A DNA stretch of 64,000 bases from Thioalkalivibrio sp. XN8 (GCF_011058255.1 NZ_JAALFH010000033.1:54981-118980), one strand, 5' to 3'; numbered from the stretch's first letter, positions 8,680-19,324 are shown. Numbers and translations: made by a program. Notes: generated by a model from the letters alone, not told the origin.

Positions 8680-9399
8680 TTACCTGAAAGTGACCAGTTC
8701 GCGGCCGCCCGCGAGCTCGAGATGCGACACGTTGTTGAAGCCGAGCAGCAGCGCTTCGTCGTGGCGCTGGGAGCGCCCGTAGTAGAGCTGCGTGATGGAG
8801 GCATTGTAAATGCTCCAGTTCATCGTCAGCGTCCGCTTGTTGGAGAGGCCGAGCACGGCGCGGAGCATGGCCGAGATGGCGCCGCCGGAGGTGACGATGG
8901 CGACCTGCGCCTTGGGTCCGTGGGCCGTGATGACGTCGTTCAGGCCCTGGCTGACGCGGTGGCAGAAGTCGCGCCAGTCCTCCAGGCTCTCGTGCTCGTG
9001 CGGCTGGTTGTCCATCCACGCCTTCAGCATGAAGCGGAAGGCGAACTCGAACAGCTTGGGGTCGGTCACCACGTCGGCGCGGGTCAGGCCCCGCGGCTCG
9101 CCGACCCGCTCCATGAACAGCGGCAGGTAGGCCTGGATCACGGCCACGTGGTCGTACTCGTTGAAGGCCACGTGCTCGTCGCTGCGCGGCGCGCGCTTGC
9201 CGAGGGCGGCGAGAATCGCCGCGCTGGTGTCGCGCTGGCGTTGCAGGCTCCCGCTCAGCACCGCGTCGAGCCGCAACCGGCTGCGGTTGAGGTGCTCGCC
9301 GACCACGCCGGCCTGGCGCCGGCCCAGCTCGGAAAGCACGTCGTATTCCCTCTTGCCGAAGGAGGCCTGGCCGTGACGAATCAGGTGAATTATCGCCAT
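8680..9399 (-). CDS. Histidine phosphatase family protein
   Basis: About 239 residues with the phosphoglycerate-mutase-like signature LIRHGQASFG at the N-terminus and a second histidine region at VTSGGAIS. It should catalyse phosphate-ester hydrolysis through a phosphohistidine. It is the first gene of the operon with an acyl-CoA dehydrogenase and a kinase-fold protein, so it may remove phosphate from an acyl-CoA pathway intermediate. That is inference. ATG 9399 is preferred over an upstream in-frame start at 9432 because the family begins with the short beta strand before RHG. Confidence 0.85.
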   Translation of the reverse strand: MAIIHLIRHGQASFGKREYDVLSELGRRQAGVVGEHLNRSRLRLDAVLSGSLQRQRDTSAAILAALGKRAPRSDEHVAFNEYDHVAVIQAYLPLFMERVGEPRGLTRADVVTDPKLFEFAFRFMLKAWMDNQPHEHESLEDWRDFCHRVSQGLNDVITAHGPKAQVAIVTSGGAISAMLRAVLGLSNKRTLTMNWSIYNASITQLYYGRSQRHDEALLLGFNNVSHLELAGGRELVTFR

Positions 9400-9491
9400 A
9401 GAGAGGCTTGGAGCTCCGCGCGGATTCAACAAGGCTCGCGCTCTGGTGCATTATGTGCCATTTGGCGGGCAGCGACACGGGCCGGACGCAC

Positions 9492-10316
9492 ATGAAACGA
9501 GAACGAATCGTCATTACGGGGGGCGGCAGCGGCCTGGGACGCGCCCTGGCACTGGAATATGCGCGAGCCGGCTGGCGGGTTGCGGTCCTGGATCGCAACC
9601 GCGACGCCGCCGAGCGGGTGGCGACGGAGGTGGAGGCCGCCGGCGGGAAGTCCCTCGCGCTGGCCTGCGACGTCACCGAACCGGATTCGGTGAGCCAGGC
9701 CGCCACGGCGATCGGGCGGGGCTGGCACGGCCTCGACGTGCTGGTGAATAACGCGGGCATTGCCGGCGCCGGCATCGTCGCGGACACGCCGGAGGAGGAC
9801 TGGCGCCGCATCATGGAGGTCAATTTCTTCGGCGTGGTGACCACTACCCGGGCTTTCCTGCCGGCCATGCTCCGCGCCCGTGCCGGCCACGTGGTGAACA
9901 TCGCCTCGGCCGCCGGCTTCGTCTCGGCGCCGGGCATGGCGGCCTACAACGCCTCGAAGGCCGCCGTGATCTCGCTCTCGGAGTCCATGCGGGTCGAGCT
10001 TTCGCCGCACCGGATCGGGGTGACCGTGGCCTGTCCGTCCTTCTTCCGCACCAACCTGCTGGACGAGTTCAGCGGCAGCGAGGGCGCGCGCCAGTTCGCG
10101 CTGAAGCTCATGGAGAAGTCCCCGCTGACTGCCGAGGACGTGGCGCGCTTCATCCGCCGCGGCGTCAAGAAGAAGGAATTCATGCTGGTGCCCCACGCCG
10201 AGGCGCGCCGGCTCCTGCTGCTCAAGCGTTTCGCCCCCGACCTGTTCTTCACCGCGGTGAAGACCGGGGCGAAGAAGTTTCTCGAGGCCCAGCCCGGACA
10301 GGGGAAGACGTCATGA
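9492..10316 (+). CDS. SDR family oxidoreductase
   Basis: A 274-residue short-chain dehydrogenase. GGGSGLG nucleotide loop near residues 10-16, NNAGIAG motif, catalytic Ser in NIASAAGF and YNASK as the Tyr-x3-Lys pair. The C-terminal about 40 residues are basic and include LLLLKRFAPDLFF, resembling SDRs that associate with membranes or act on lipids. Start ATG 9492 lies in a 92-bp divergent gap with the phosphatase operon. It is the first gene of a four-gene overlapping operon, joined to the next by ATGA at 10313-10316. Confidence 0.88.
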   Translation: MKRERIVITGGGSGLGRALALEYARAGWRVAVLDRNRDAAERVATEVEAAGGKSLALACDVTEPDSVSQAATAIGRGWHGLDVLVNNAGIAGAGIVADTPEEDWRRIMEVNFFGVVTTTRAFLPAMLRARAGHVVNIASAAGFVSAPGMAAYNASKAAVISLSESMRVELSPHRIGVTVACPSFFRTNLLDEFSGSEGARQFALKLMEKSPLTAEDVARFIRRGVKKKEFMLVPHAEARRLLLLKRFAPDLFFTAVKTGAKKFLEAQPGQGKTS

Positions 10317-11383
10317 ACAAGCCCTGGATGATCTATGGCGCCAACGGGTACACCGGCGAGCTCATGGCGCGCGAAGCCGTGCGCCGCGGCCATGCCCCGG
10401 TGCTGGCCGGGCGCAGCGAGGCGAAGATCGCGCCGCTGGCGCGCGAGCTCGGGCTGGACCACCGCTGTTTCAGCCTGGACGCGCCGGCGGCGGTGGACGC
10501 GGGGCTGGCCGGGATCGCGCTGGTGATCCACTGCGCGGGCCCGTTTTCCGCCACCGCGCGCCCGATGATGGAGGCCTGCATTCGCAACGGCACGCACTAC
10601 CTCGACATCACCGGCGAGATCCAGGTGTTCGAGCTGGCGCACCAGCTCGACGAGCGCGCCAGGATGGCCGGCGTGCTGCTGTGCCCCGGCGTCGGCTTCG
10701 ACGTCGTGCCCACGGACTGCCTGGCCGCCGCGCTGAAGGAGGCGCTGCCGGAGGCGCGCCGGCTCGCGCTCGGCTTCGACTCGCGGGGCGGGATGAGCCC
10801 GGGCACGGCGCGCACCTCGGTGGAGGGCCTCGCCAAGGGGGGCCGCATCCGGCGCGAGGGCCGGCTGGTGCCGGTGCCGCTGGCCTGGCGCACGCGGCGG
10901 GTCGATTTCGGGGACGGCGAGAAGCTCGCCATGACCATCCCCTGGGGCGACGTGGCCACCGCCTGGTATTCCACCGGCATTCCCGACATCGAGGTCTACC
11001 TGCCGGCGTCGCCGAAGCTGGTGAAGCGGCTGCGCCGGCTGAACTGGTTCCGGCTGCTGCTGGGCCTGGGCCCGGTGCAGTCCTGGCTCAAGGGCAAGGT
11101 CGACAAGAGTGTCCATGGGCCGGGCGCCGAGGAGCGCGCCCGCACGCCCACCTTCGTCTGGGGCGAGGCCAGCGACGGCCGGGGGCAGACGGTGACCGGG
11201 CGCGTGCGGGTGGCCAACGGCTACGAGGTCACCATCCATGCCGCGCTCGGCATCGCGGAGCGGGTCCTGGAGATGCGCCGGGCCGTCGGCCATCTCACCC
11301 CGTCCCAGCTGGTGGGGCGGGATTTCGTCGAGCTGTTGCCCGGCTCCTCGTCGATCCGGATCGAGGAGCAGGGTGCCGACTGA
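10313..11383 (+). CDS. Saccharopine dehydrogenase-like NAD(P)-binding protein
   Basis: A 356-residue protein with an N-terminal Rossmann fold (IYGANGYTGELMA) followed by AGRSEAKI. This is the pattern of the saccharopine dehydrogenase-like family that includes mycobacterial trans-acting enoyl reductases. CAGPFS and YLDITGE are also family-typical. The substrate is unknown. A lipid or ketone reductase role is suggested by the SDR and alpha/beta hydrolase on either side, all overlapping. True lysine-pathway saccharopine dehydrogenase is unlikely. Confidence 0.82.
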   Translation: MNKPWMIYGANGYTGELMAREAVRRGHAPVLAGRSEAKIAPLARELGLDHRCFSLDAPAAVDAGLAGIALVIHCAGPFSATARPMMEACIRNGTHYLDITGEIQVFELAHQLDERARMAGVLLCPGVGFDVVPTDCLAAALKEALPEARRLALGFDSRGGMSPGTARTSVEGLAKGGRIRREGRLVPVPLAWRTRRVDFGDGEKLAMTIPWGDVATAWYSTGIPDIEVYLPASPKLVKRLRRLNWFRLLLGLGPVQSWLKGKVDKSVHGPGAEERARTPTFVWGEASDGRGQTVTGRVRVANGYEVTIHAALGIAERVLEMRRAVGHLTPSQLVGRDFVELLPGSSSIRIEEQGAD

Positions 11384-12368
11384 CCGCGAGCCCGCCTTCT
11401 CACCGACCGGGCTGATCGCCAACCCGCACGTCCAGTCCATCCTGGTGAGCTCACCGTTGCGGCGCGTGCTGCTGCGCCGCCGTGCCGCGCCGCTGCTCGC
11501 CGCCAGCCGGACCCTGTTGCTGGACTGCGGCGAGGGCGTCCGGCTGCACGCCTGGCATGCCCCCGCTGCCGGCGCGCCCCGTGGCCTGGCGGTCCTGATC
11601 CACGGCTGGGAAGGCACGGGCGACTCGTCCTACCTGCTGTCGTCATCCATGCGACTGTACGCTGCCGGCTGGACGGTCATCCGCCTGCATCTCCGGGACC
11701 ACGGTCCGAGCCATCACCTCAACGAGGAACTGTTCCACTCCAATCGCATCCGCGAGGTGGTGGCCGCAGTGGCGCGGCTCGCCGAGCTGTTCCCGGAGAC
11801 GGCCATGTGCCTCGGCGGCTTCTCGCTGGGCGGCAACTTCGCGCTGCGGGTGGCGGCGCGCGCCGACGCCAACGGCATCCCGCTGGCGCGGGTGATGGCG
11901 GTCTGCCCGGTGCTGGATCCCGTCAGCACGCTCGACGCCATGGAGCGCGGCCCGCGTGTGTATGAACGCTATTTCATGATGAAGTGGCGGCGTTCGCTGC
12001 AGCTCAAGGCCCGGCTGTTCCCCGGGCGCTTCCACTTCGGCAACCTGCGGCGCTTTCGCGGCCTGCGCGACATGACCGACTTCTTCGTGCAGGACTACAG
12101 CGAGTTTCCCGACCTGGCCACCTACCTCAGCGGCTACGCCATCGTCGGCGAGGCCCTTGCCACGGTCACCGCGCCGACACTGCTGGTCGCCTCGGGGGAC
12201 GACCCCGTCATTCCGGCCCGGGACCTGCCGCGCCTTGCCCGCCCCGAGCCCTTGCGCGTGCTGGCCACGGCGCGGGGCGGCCACTGCGGTTTCCTGCCCT
12301 CCGCCTTTGGCGACAGCTGGATCGACGAGTTGATGCTGGACTGGTTCGAGAACGGGGGGCGGGCATGA
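11373..12368 (+). CDS. YheT-like alpha/beta hydrolase
   Basis: A 331-residue alpha/beta hydrolase of the YheT/ABHD1-3 group. IANPHVQSIL near the N-terminus is the family hallmark. IHGWEGTGDSSY forms the oxyanion region, GFSLGGN carries the nucleophile Ser, SGDDPVIP the Asp, and GGHCGF the His. GTG 11373 is chosen because GAGGAG lies just upstream and NPHVQ sits at the expected distance. It overlaps the preceding gene by 11 bp and the next by 4 bp. Expected to hydrolyse esters or lipids. Confidence 0.85.
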   Translation: MPTDREPAFSPTGLIANPHVQSILVSSPLRRVLLRRRAAPLLAASRTLLLDCGEGVRLHAWHAPAAGAPRGLAVLIHGWEGTGDSSYLLSSSMRLYAAGWTVIRLHLRDHGPSHHLNEELFHSNRIREVVAAVARLAELFPETAMCLGGFSLGGNFALRVAARADANGIPLARVMAVCPVLDPVSTLDAMERGPRVYERYFMMKWRRSLQLKARLFPGRFHFGNLRRFRGLRDMTDFFVQDYSEFPDLATYLSGYAIVGEALATVTAPTLLVASGDDPVIPARDLPRLARPEPLRVLATARGGHCGFLPSAFGDSWIDELMLDWFENGGRA

Positions 12369-12712
12369 AACGCCTGCCGCTGCTGCAGCTCACGATCATC
12401 CTGGCAGCCTCGATCTTTGCCGCGCGCGCTGTGCTCCGCCTGGCCAGGTTCGAGTTCCATGTGTTGCATTTCGCCGTCCTCGGCTGGCCGGCGTGGGCGG
12501 TGTGGGCGATCTCGGCAGCCGAGCTGGCCGGGGCGCTGCTGCTGTTGCGGCGGGCGACGTTCCCGGTCGGCGCCGCGCTGCTCGGCCTCGTGGCGGGCGC
12601 CTTCGTGTTCGCCTACCTGCGGGCAGGCGCCCCGCTGGAGGCGCTCGGTCCCGGCGGGCTGCTCCTCGCGCTGGCGGGCCTCGCCCTGCTGCGGCGGCCG
12701 CACCGCCGCTGA
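12365..12712 (+). CDS. Small four-helix membrane protein (DoxX-like)
   Basis: A 115-residue hydrophobic protein with about four membrane helices and a basic tail. Spacing of helices and the AELAGALLLL segment resemble DoxX-like small membrane proteins, but no diagnostic motif is visible. ATG 12365 overlaps the stop of the YheT-like gene (ATGA), so translation is probably coupled. It is the last gene of the operon and is followed directly by the hairpin repeat at 12734. Confidence 0.55.
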   Translation: MKRLPLLQLTIILAASIFAARAVLRLARFEFHVLHFAVLGWPAWAVWAISAAELAGALLLLRRATFPVGAALLGLVAGAFVFAYLRAGAPLEALGPGGLLLALAGLALLRRPHRR

Positions 12713-12733
12713 TTCCCTGACCGCGGCCCGCGC

Positions 12734-12791
12734 CATTGCAGGGTCCCCTTCACTTGAAAAAGGCAGATGCCGCTCAGGGGACCCTGCAATG
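12734..12791 (+). repeat. Conserved-loop hairpin repeat, copy 3
   Basis: Perfect 15-bp arms CATTGCAGGGTCCCC (12734-12748) and its complement (12777-12791) enclose a 28-nt loop. The loop ends in AGATGCCGCTCA and begins TTCACTTG, a diverged form of the loop in copies 1, 2 and 4. Outer flanks CCGCGGCCCG and CGGGCCGCGG extend the pairing. It begins 22 bp after a stop codon, between convergent genes, and could act as a bidirectional terminator. Confidence 0.85.
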
Positions 12792-12812
12792 CCCCGGGCC
12801 GCGGCCAGGTGT

Positions 12813-14630
<1,818 letters not shown>

Positions 14631-14643
14631 GATGGGCGGCGGA

Positions 14644-15387
14644 TTATACGGCTTCGCGCGCCAGCGCGGCGGCCAGCGCCGTATAGCGCATGGTCTCGAG
14701 CCAGCGCGCGCCGCGCCCGATCAGCCGGCGCGCGGTGATTTCATCGGCCACCTCGTACAGCACCCAGTCCCAAGGCCCCCGGGGTAACGGCCCCGGCGGC
14801 AGCCGCTCGTGGTTGCAGAACAGCCAGCGCGCGGGCAGGCCGCGCGCCTGGGCGGCGATCGCCTCGTCGAAGCCTCGCACTACCCAGCCGAGCGGCTCGT
14901 TGCCAGTGCGGGCCGCCAGCTCCAGGACACCGTAATCGTAGGAGATCAGGGCCCATTGCCCGGGCGCTCCCGCGAGGGCCTTGCGGCAGGCCGCCAGCAC
15001 CGGCTCGCGCCCGAAGTGGGCAAGGCTCTCGTGCTTGAGCTCGACAAAGGCGCGCAGCGCCGGCCGCTCGCGCAGCCAGGCGGCGAAGGCGGCGAGGGTC
15101 GGAATGCGCGCCGCGGGAAACCGGTCCCCGAGGCGCGCCGGCTCGCCCACGGCGATCCCGCCGAGCGCCGCGGCCTCGAGCTCGAAAATGCCGTCGGCCC
15201 GGCCGGCGACCCGCTCCAGGTCGGCATCGTGCAGCAGCACCGGGACCCCGTCGGCGGTCAGCTGCACGTCGATCTCGACCCATGGGGCGCCGGCGGACGC
15301 CGCGGAATCCAGTGCCGGCAGGGTGTTCTCCGGCCACTCGGCGGCATGGCCGCGGTGGGCCACCAGGACGACGGGTCCCGTCACCAT
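14644..15387 (-). CDS. Glycerophosphodiester phosphodiesterase (UgpQ-like)
   Basis: A 247-residue GDPD-family TIM barrel without a signal peptide, so probably cytoplasmic. The catalytic elements are AHRGHAAEWPENT at the N-terminus, EIDVQLTADGVPVLLHD about 25 residues later (metal-binding E, D and catalytic H), and VELK in the middle. It hydrolyses glycerophosphodiesters to glycerol-3-phosphate plus alcohol. The ABC exporter follows 13 bp after its stop on the same strand, which may link the two to phospholipid turnover. Confidence 0.9.
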   Translation of the reverse strand: MVTGPVVLVAHRGHAAEWPENTLPALDSAASAGAPWVEIDVQLTADGVPVLLHDADLERVAGRADGIFELEAAALGGIAVGEPARLGDRFPAARIPTLAAFAAWLRERPALRAFVELKHESLAHFGREPVLAACRKALAGAPGQWALISYDYGVLELAARTGNEPLGWVVRGFDEAIAAQARGLPARWLFCNHERLPPGPLPRGPWDWVLYEVADEITARRLIGRGARWLETMRYTALAAALAREAV

Positions 15388-15418
15388 GCCGAGTCCGGGC
15401 CTGGGCGCGCGGCGGCGG

Positions 15419-16090
15419 TCACCAGGGCAGTTCCTGCCCCTTGGCGTGCCAGAAGCTGCCCGTGTTCTCCAGGTTCAGCTCGTCCATGCGCGCGATCAGC
15501 CCGGCCGCGGCATCCATCGGCTCGACATCGCCGCCGCCATCGGTCATCCCGGTGCGGACGTAGCCGGGATGCAGCAGCGCTACGGCGATGCCGCGCTCCT
15601 TGAGGTCCATGGCCAGCGAACGGCCGGCGGCATTCACGGCCGCCTTGCTCATGCGATAGCCGTAGTAGCCGCCGGAGTCGTTGTCGCCCATCGAGCCCAT
15701 CCGGCTGGTGACAATGCCGACTCGCGAGCCCGACTGCAGGTTGCCCAGCAGCGCCTGGGTCACGAGCAGGGGGCCGACCGAGTTGACGCGGAACTGCAGG
15801 TAGACGTCGTCGAGCGCCTCGTCCTGCAGGCCACCGAGCGTGTCACGCCGGAGCACGCCGGCGTTATTGATGATCCAGTCGAGCGGCTGGCCCTCGAGCT
15901 CCTCCGCCAGGCGCCGGATCGAGGCGGGGTCGCCCACGTCGACGCCGGTGACGACGCGCGCGCCCAGTGCCTCGAGCTCGTCCGAGTCATGACGGCAGGC
16001 GGCGATGACCTGGTCCCCGCGCTCCACCAGCTGCCGGCACAGGGCCAGGCCGATGCCGCGGTTGGCGCCGGTGACGAGACATACAGACAT
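15419..16090 (-). CDS. SDR family oxidoreductase (sniffer/csgA-like)
   Basis: A 223-residue short-chain dehydrogenase with TGANRGIG at the very N-terminus, NNAGVLR, and a catalytic region VTSRMGSM followed by YYGYRMSK, in which Tyr and Lys are in place. The short length, NRGIGL loop and GSMGDN segment are typical of the sniffer/C-factor branch, usually of unknown substrate. The start ATG 16090 follows GAGGAGAATCCC. The upstream in-frame extension has no support. Confidence 0.87.
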   Translation of the reverse strand: MSVCLVTGANRGIGLALCRQLVERGDQVIAACRHDSDELEALGARVVTGVDVGDPASIRRLAEELEGQPLDWIINNAGVLRRDTLGGLQDEALDDVYLQFRVNSVGPLLVTQALLGNLQSGSRVGIVTSRMGSMGDNDSGGYYGYRMSKAAVNAAGRSLAMDLKERGIAVALLHPGYVRTGMTDGGGDVEPMDAAAGLIARMDELNLENTGSFWHAKGQELPW

Positions 16091-16163
16091 GGGATTCTCC
16101 TCGCGATGCATTGAACGGGCTCCAAGTATAGGCAGCCGGCGGCCGGGCCGATAAAGTAAGACC

Positions 16164-16688
16164 ATGCCGGCGTTCCGTGTCCTGTTGCTTCTCGCGTGCT
16201 GCGGCCTGGCCGCCTGCGCCGCGCCGCGCGCGCCCCAGGGCCTCGTCATGCCGGCGCCGCAGGAAGCGCAAGCCGCGAACCTGCTGGCCGGCTACCTGCT
16301 CGGCCGGGGCTGGCAGGTGCATGTCACCGACGAGACGCTGGTAACGGCAGAACGCGGTCCGGAGCGCCTGCAGCTCGAGCCCTTGCTGGATCCGGCCGGG
16401 CTGGACCGGGTCATGGTCTGGCGCAGCTGGCCCGCAGCGCCCGGCGCCGACGCGGCGGCGCTCGAGGACTTCGCGCTGGAACTCAACCAGGTGCTCAATG
16501 TCGGCCAGTTCCAGGCCGGCTCCGGCGACCTGCGCCTGCTGTCTTCGCTGGCGTTCCTCGACGCGCTCGACCCGCAATTGCTGGAGGCTTTCCTGGAGTT
16601 CACGGCCCAGGTGCGGCTGGCGGTCGAGCAGGTGGAGGGGGAACGCAACCTGCTCGCGCCCGTTGAGGGTGGCGGCTCGAGCCGCTAA
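16164..16688 (+). CDS. Putative small lipoprotein, YbjN-like fold
   Basis: A 174-residue protein with a lipobox-like LAACAA after a hydrophobic signal, so a lipoprotein is predicted. The mature part alternates strands and helices. The layout (short N-terminal helix, strands, then paired helices around residues 95-150) recalls YbjN/secretion-chaperone-like proteins. That similarity is weak and the function is unknown. It is divergent from the SDR at 16090, and the DUF2505 gene follows 33 bp downstream. Confidence 0.6.
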   Translation: MPAFRVLLLLACCGLAACAAPRAPQGLVMPAPQEAQAANLLAGYLLGRGWQVHVTDETLVTAERGPERLQLEPLLDPAGLDRVMVWRSWPAAPGADAAALEDFALELNQVLNVGQFQAGSGDLRLLSSLAFLDALDPQLLEAFLEFTAQVRLAVEQVEGERNLLAPVEGGGSSR

Positions 16689-16721
16689 TCTGGCCACCCT
16701 CATCACCACGGAGCGGCTCCC

Positions 16722-17219
16722 ATGAGCGTCACCGTCCGCGCCCGCCACCAGTACGACCACCCGCTGGCCACGGTCTGGGCCGCCTTCAGCGACCCCGGGT
16801 TCTACCAGGCCAAGTTCGAGGGCATTGGTCACCGCGCGGTGGAAGTCGTCTCGGCCGAGCAGCAGGGCGAGGACTTCCGTATCGAGATCAGCCGGGAGGT
16901 CCCGATCGAGGTGCCGCGGGTGTTGCGCGGGCTGCTCGGCGAGTGGAACACGCTGCTCCAGTCGGAGCACTGGCAGCCGGCCGGCAAGAACGCCTACCGC
17001 AACGAGCTCACCATCGAGGCGCGCGGCGTGCCGGCCGTGATGACCGGGACCATGAAGCTCGCGGCCGCCGGCAAGGGCTGCGTGAACGAGGTAGCGATTA
17101 CGGTGAAAGCTTCCGTGCCGCTGGTCGGCGGCAAGCTCGAGGCGCTGGTGTCCCGCGACACCGAGGCGACCCTCGCCGCCGAGTACGAATTCATCCGGGC
17201 CTACCTGGCCGGGGACTGA
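16722..17219 (+). CDS. DUF2505 domain protein (SRPBCC/START-like)
   Basis: A 165-residue protein matching the DUF2505 pattern: an N-terminal HQYDHPLATVWAAFSDP typical of START/polyketide-cyclase-like folds, then alternating strands and a long C-terminal helix. Such folds bind hydrophobic ligands, but the ligand is unknown. It converges with the DUF2333 gene, whose stop lies only 3 bp away, leaving no room for a separate terminator. Confidence 0.8.
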   Translation: MSVTVRARHQYDHPLATVWAAFSDPGFYQAKFEGIGHRAVEVVSAEQQGEDFRIEISREVPIEVPRVLRGLLGEWNTLLQSEHWQPAGKNAYRNELTIEARGVPAVMTGTMKLAAAGKGCVNEVAITVKASVPLVGGKLEALVSRDTEATLAAEYEFIRAYLAGD

Positions 17220-17222
17220 GCC

Positions 17223-18239
17223 TCAGCCGCCGGCGAGCAGCTCCCGCAGGTTGGTGATCGCCTGCGTGGCGCGCGACAGGTACGACGCCATCACCAGCGA
17301 GTGGTTGGCGAACATCCCGAAACCGCCGCCGTTCAGCACGATCGGGCTGCGCATCGGCGCCAGGCTGGCCTCGAGCTCGCGAATCACCTGGCGCAGGCTG
17401 ACGGTCGCGTTCTTGTCCTCCAGCACGTGCCGGAAGTCGTACTCCACCGCGCGCAGGAAATGCAGCAGCGCCCAGGCCGTGCCGCGTGCCTCGAAGAACA
17501 CGTCGTCGATCTCCAGCCAGGGCGTCTTCACCACCACGTTGTCGCCCTGGGGCCGGGCCGCGTCCGCGGACGGGTCGAGCGCCAGGTCGGTGTTGACACG
17601 CACCTGGCCGACGCTGGCGGACAGCCGCTGCGACAGGTTGCCGAGCCGCTTCTCGACCACCGCCAGCCACTCGCGCAGGTTGTCGGCGCGGGCATAGAAA
17701 TTCGCCGCCGGCTCTCCGGCGCCGGTCAGTCGCGCCTCGAAATCCTCGAGGTAACTGATCGCTTCGCGGTAGCGCGACTCGGTCGAGGGCAGGATCCAGC
17801 TGTCGTTGTCGAAGTTGAAGTTGGGCTCCACTTCGGCCAGGGCCGGGTCTTCCACCGATTGTGTCTGGGAGCGCGTGAAATCGTTGCGCATGACCCGTGC
17901 CAGGTCGCGGACCTGCACCAGCACGCCAAACTCCCAGTTGGGGATGTTGTCCAGCCACAGGCCGGGCAGGGTGACGTCATTGGTCAGGTAGCCGCCCGGT
18001 TTCTCGAGCAGCGTGCTGGAGACCCGCAGCAGCGTGTGCGTGGTGGCGTAGCCCGTCATCGCCGGCTGGCCGCCCTGTTCCCAGTTCACCCAGAAAGTGT
18101 CGGGCTCGCGCGACCAGTACCAGCTGAGAATCAGCAGGAACACCAGCAGGATCCCCAGGGCCGCGCCCACGGCCCGGGCGACACCGCGCCGCGGCGCCGC
18201 CGGGCTGCGTACTCGGGACCACCATGACTTGATACTCAT
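17223..18239 (-). CDS. DUF2333 family inner-membrane protein
   Basis: A 338-residue protein with one N-terminal membrane helix (ALGILLVFLLILSWYW, about residues 27-42) and a large periplasmic domain. The segment GGYLTNDVTLPGLWLDN and the later FEARGTAWALLHFLRAVEYDF are characteristic of the DUF2333 proteins found in gammaproteobacteria. No activity is known. ATG 18239 is chosen because the basic MSIKSWW stretch precedes the helix, giving a normal inside-positive anchor. Confidence 0.85.
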   Translation of the reverse strand: MSIKSWWSRVRSPAAPRRGVARAVGAALGILLVFLLILSWYWSREPDTFWVNWEQGGQPAMTGYATTHTLLRVSSTLLEKPGGYLTNDVTLPGLWLDNIPNWEFGVLVQVRDLARVMRNDFTRSQTQSVEDPALAEVEPNFNFDNDSWILPSTESRYREAISYLEDFEARLTGAGEPAANFYARADNLREWLAVVEKRLGNLSQRLSASVGQVRVNTDLALDPSADAARPQGDNVVVKTPWLEIDDVFFEARGTAWALLHFLRAVEYDFRHVLEDKNATVSLRQVIRELEASLAPMRSPIVLNGGGFGMFANHSLVMASYLSRATQAITNLRELLAGG

Positions 18240-18268
18240 CAACTTTGCTCCAGTGCCTGCTTGGGCGT

Positions 18269-19261
18269 TCAGGGCGCCGCCGGCCCGCGGTCGTGCGGCG
18301 CGTCGAGATCGAGTTCCGGGCCGAGCGGCACGACGCCGGTCGGGTTGATCATGCGATGGCTGTAATAGTAGTGCCGCTTGATGTGACCGAGATGAACCGT
18401 CGGCGCCACACCCGGCACCTGGTACAACTGGCGGGTGTAGTGCGACAGCCGGGGATAGTCGCGGATGCGCCGCAGGTTGGCCTTGAAGTGGCCGACGTAG
18501 ACCGGGTCGAAGCGGACCAGGGTCGTGAACAGGCGCCAGTCCGCCTCGGTCAGGCGGTCGCCGGCAAGGAAGCGTCGCTCGGCCAGCAGCCCGTCGAGCC
18601 AGTCGAGAGCCTCGAACAGCGCGCCGAAGGCTTCCTCGTAGGCGGCCTGGGTGGTGGCGAAGCCGCAGCGGTACACCCCGTTGTTGACGTTGGCGTAGAC
18701 GTGCTCGTTGACCGCGTCGATCTCCTTGCGGAGCCCGGCCGGGTAGTAGTCGGCCGCCGCCGAGGTCCAGGCGTCGAAGGCGCTGTTCAGCATGCGGATG
18801 ATGTCCGCCGACTCGTTGCTGACGATGGTGTTGCGCTCGCGGTCCCACAGCACCGGTACCGTCACGCGCCCCGTGTAGTCGGGCTTGGCGCGGGTGTAGA
18901 CCTGGTGCAGGTAGTCGCTGCCGAACAGGGGGTCGCCGACGGTGAAGTCACCGGCCTCGCAGGCGCGGAACTCCCAGCCGTGCTCCAGCATGTCGGGATG
19001 CACGACCGAAACGCTGATTGCGTCCTGCAGGTTCTTGAGCGCCCGGAAGATCAGCGTCCGGTGGGCCCAGGGGCAGGCCAGCGAGACATAGAGGTGATAG
19101 CGGCCGGGCTCGGCCTTGAACCCGTCGCCGCCGCTCGGGCCGGCGCGCCCGTCCGCCGTGACCCAGTTGCGGAACACTGCCTCCGAGCGCACGAACTTGC
19201 CGCCCGTGGACTCGGTGTCGTACCACTCGTCCCGCCACTTGCCTTCGATCAGCCGACCCAT
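18269..19261 (-). CDS. yqjG: Glutathionyl-hydroquinone reductase (YqjG/ECM4-like)
   Basis: A 330-residue glutathione-S-transferase-like enzyme of the Xi class. The thioredoxin-like domain carries the catalytic CPWAH (near residue 62), followed by VPVLWDRERNTIVSNESADIIRM, the family glutathione-binding segment. The C-terminal helical domain includes LAGDRLTEADWRLF. It reduces glutathionyl-hydroquinones and related adducts in the cytoplasm. The DUF2333 gene starts 29 bp downstream on the same strand. The gene is divergent from the AhpD-like gene at 19325, which suggests shared regulation of thiol/oxidative functions. Confidence 0.9.
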   Translation of the reverse strand: MGRLIEGKWRDEWYDTESTGGKFVRSEAVFRNWVTADGRAGPSGGDGFKAEPGRYHLYVSLACPWAHRTLIFRALKNLQDAISVSVVHPDMLEHGWEFRACEAGDFTVGDPLFGSDYLHQVYTRAKPDYTGRVTVPVLWDRERNTIVSNESADIIRMLNSAFDAWTSAAADYYPAGLRKEIDAVNEHVYANVNNGVYRCGFATTQAAYEEAFGALFEALDWLDGLLAERRFLAGDRLTEADWRLFTTLVRFDPVYVGHFKANLRRIRDYPRLSHYTRQLYQVPGVAPTVHLGHIKRHYYYSHRMINPTGVVPLGPELDLDAPHDRGPAAP

Positions 19262-19324
19262 GTCAATGCTTGCTCCCGGCGCAACCTTTAAGATGCGCCC
19301 ATAGTCTTCACCAGGACCCCTATT

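Noticed and set aside
10313..11383. Lysine-pathway saccharopine dehydrogenase
   Set aside because: Motifs and neighbours match the broad reductase-like family. No lysine genes are nearby.
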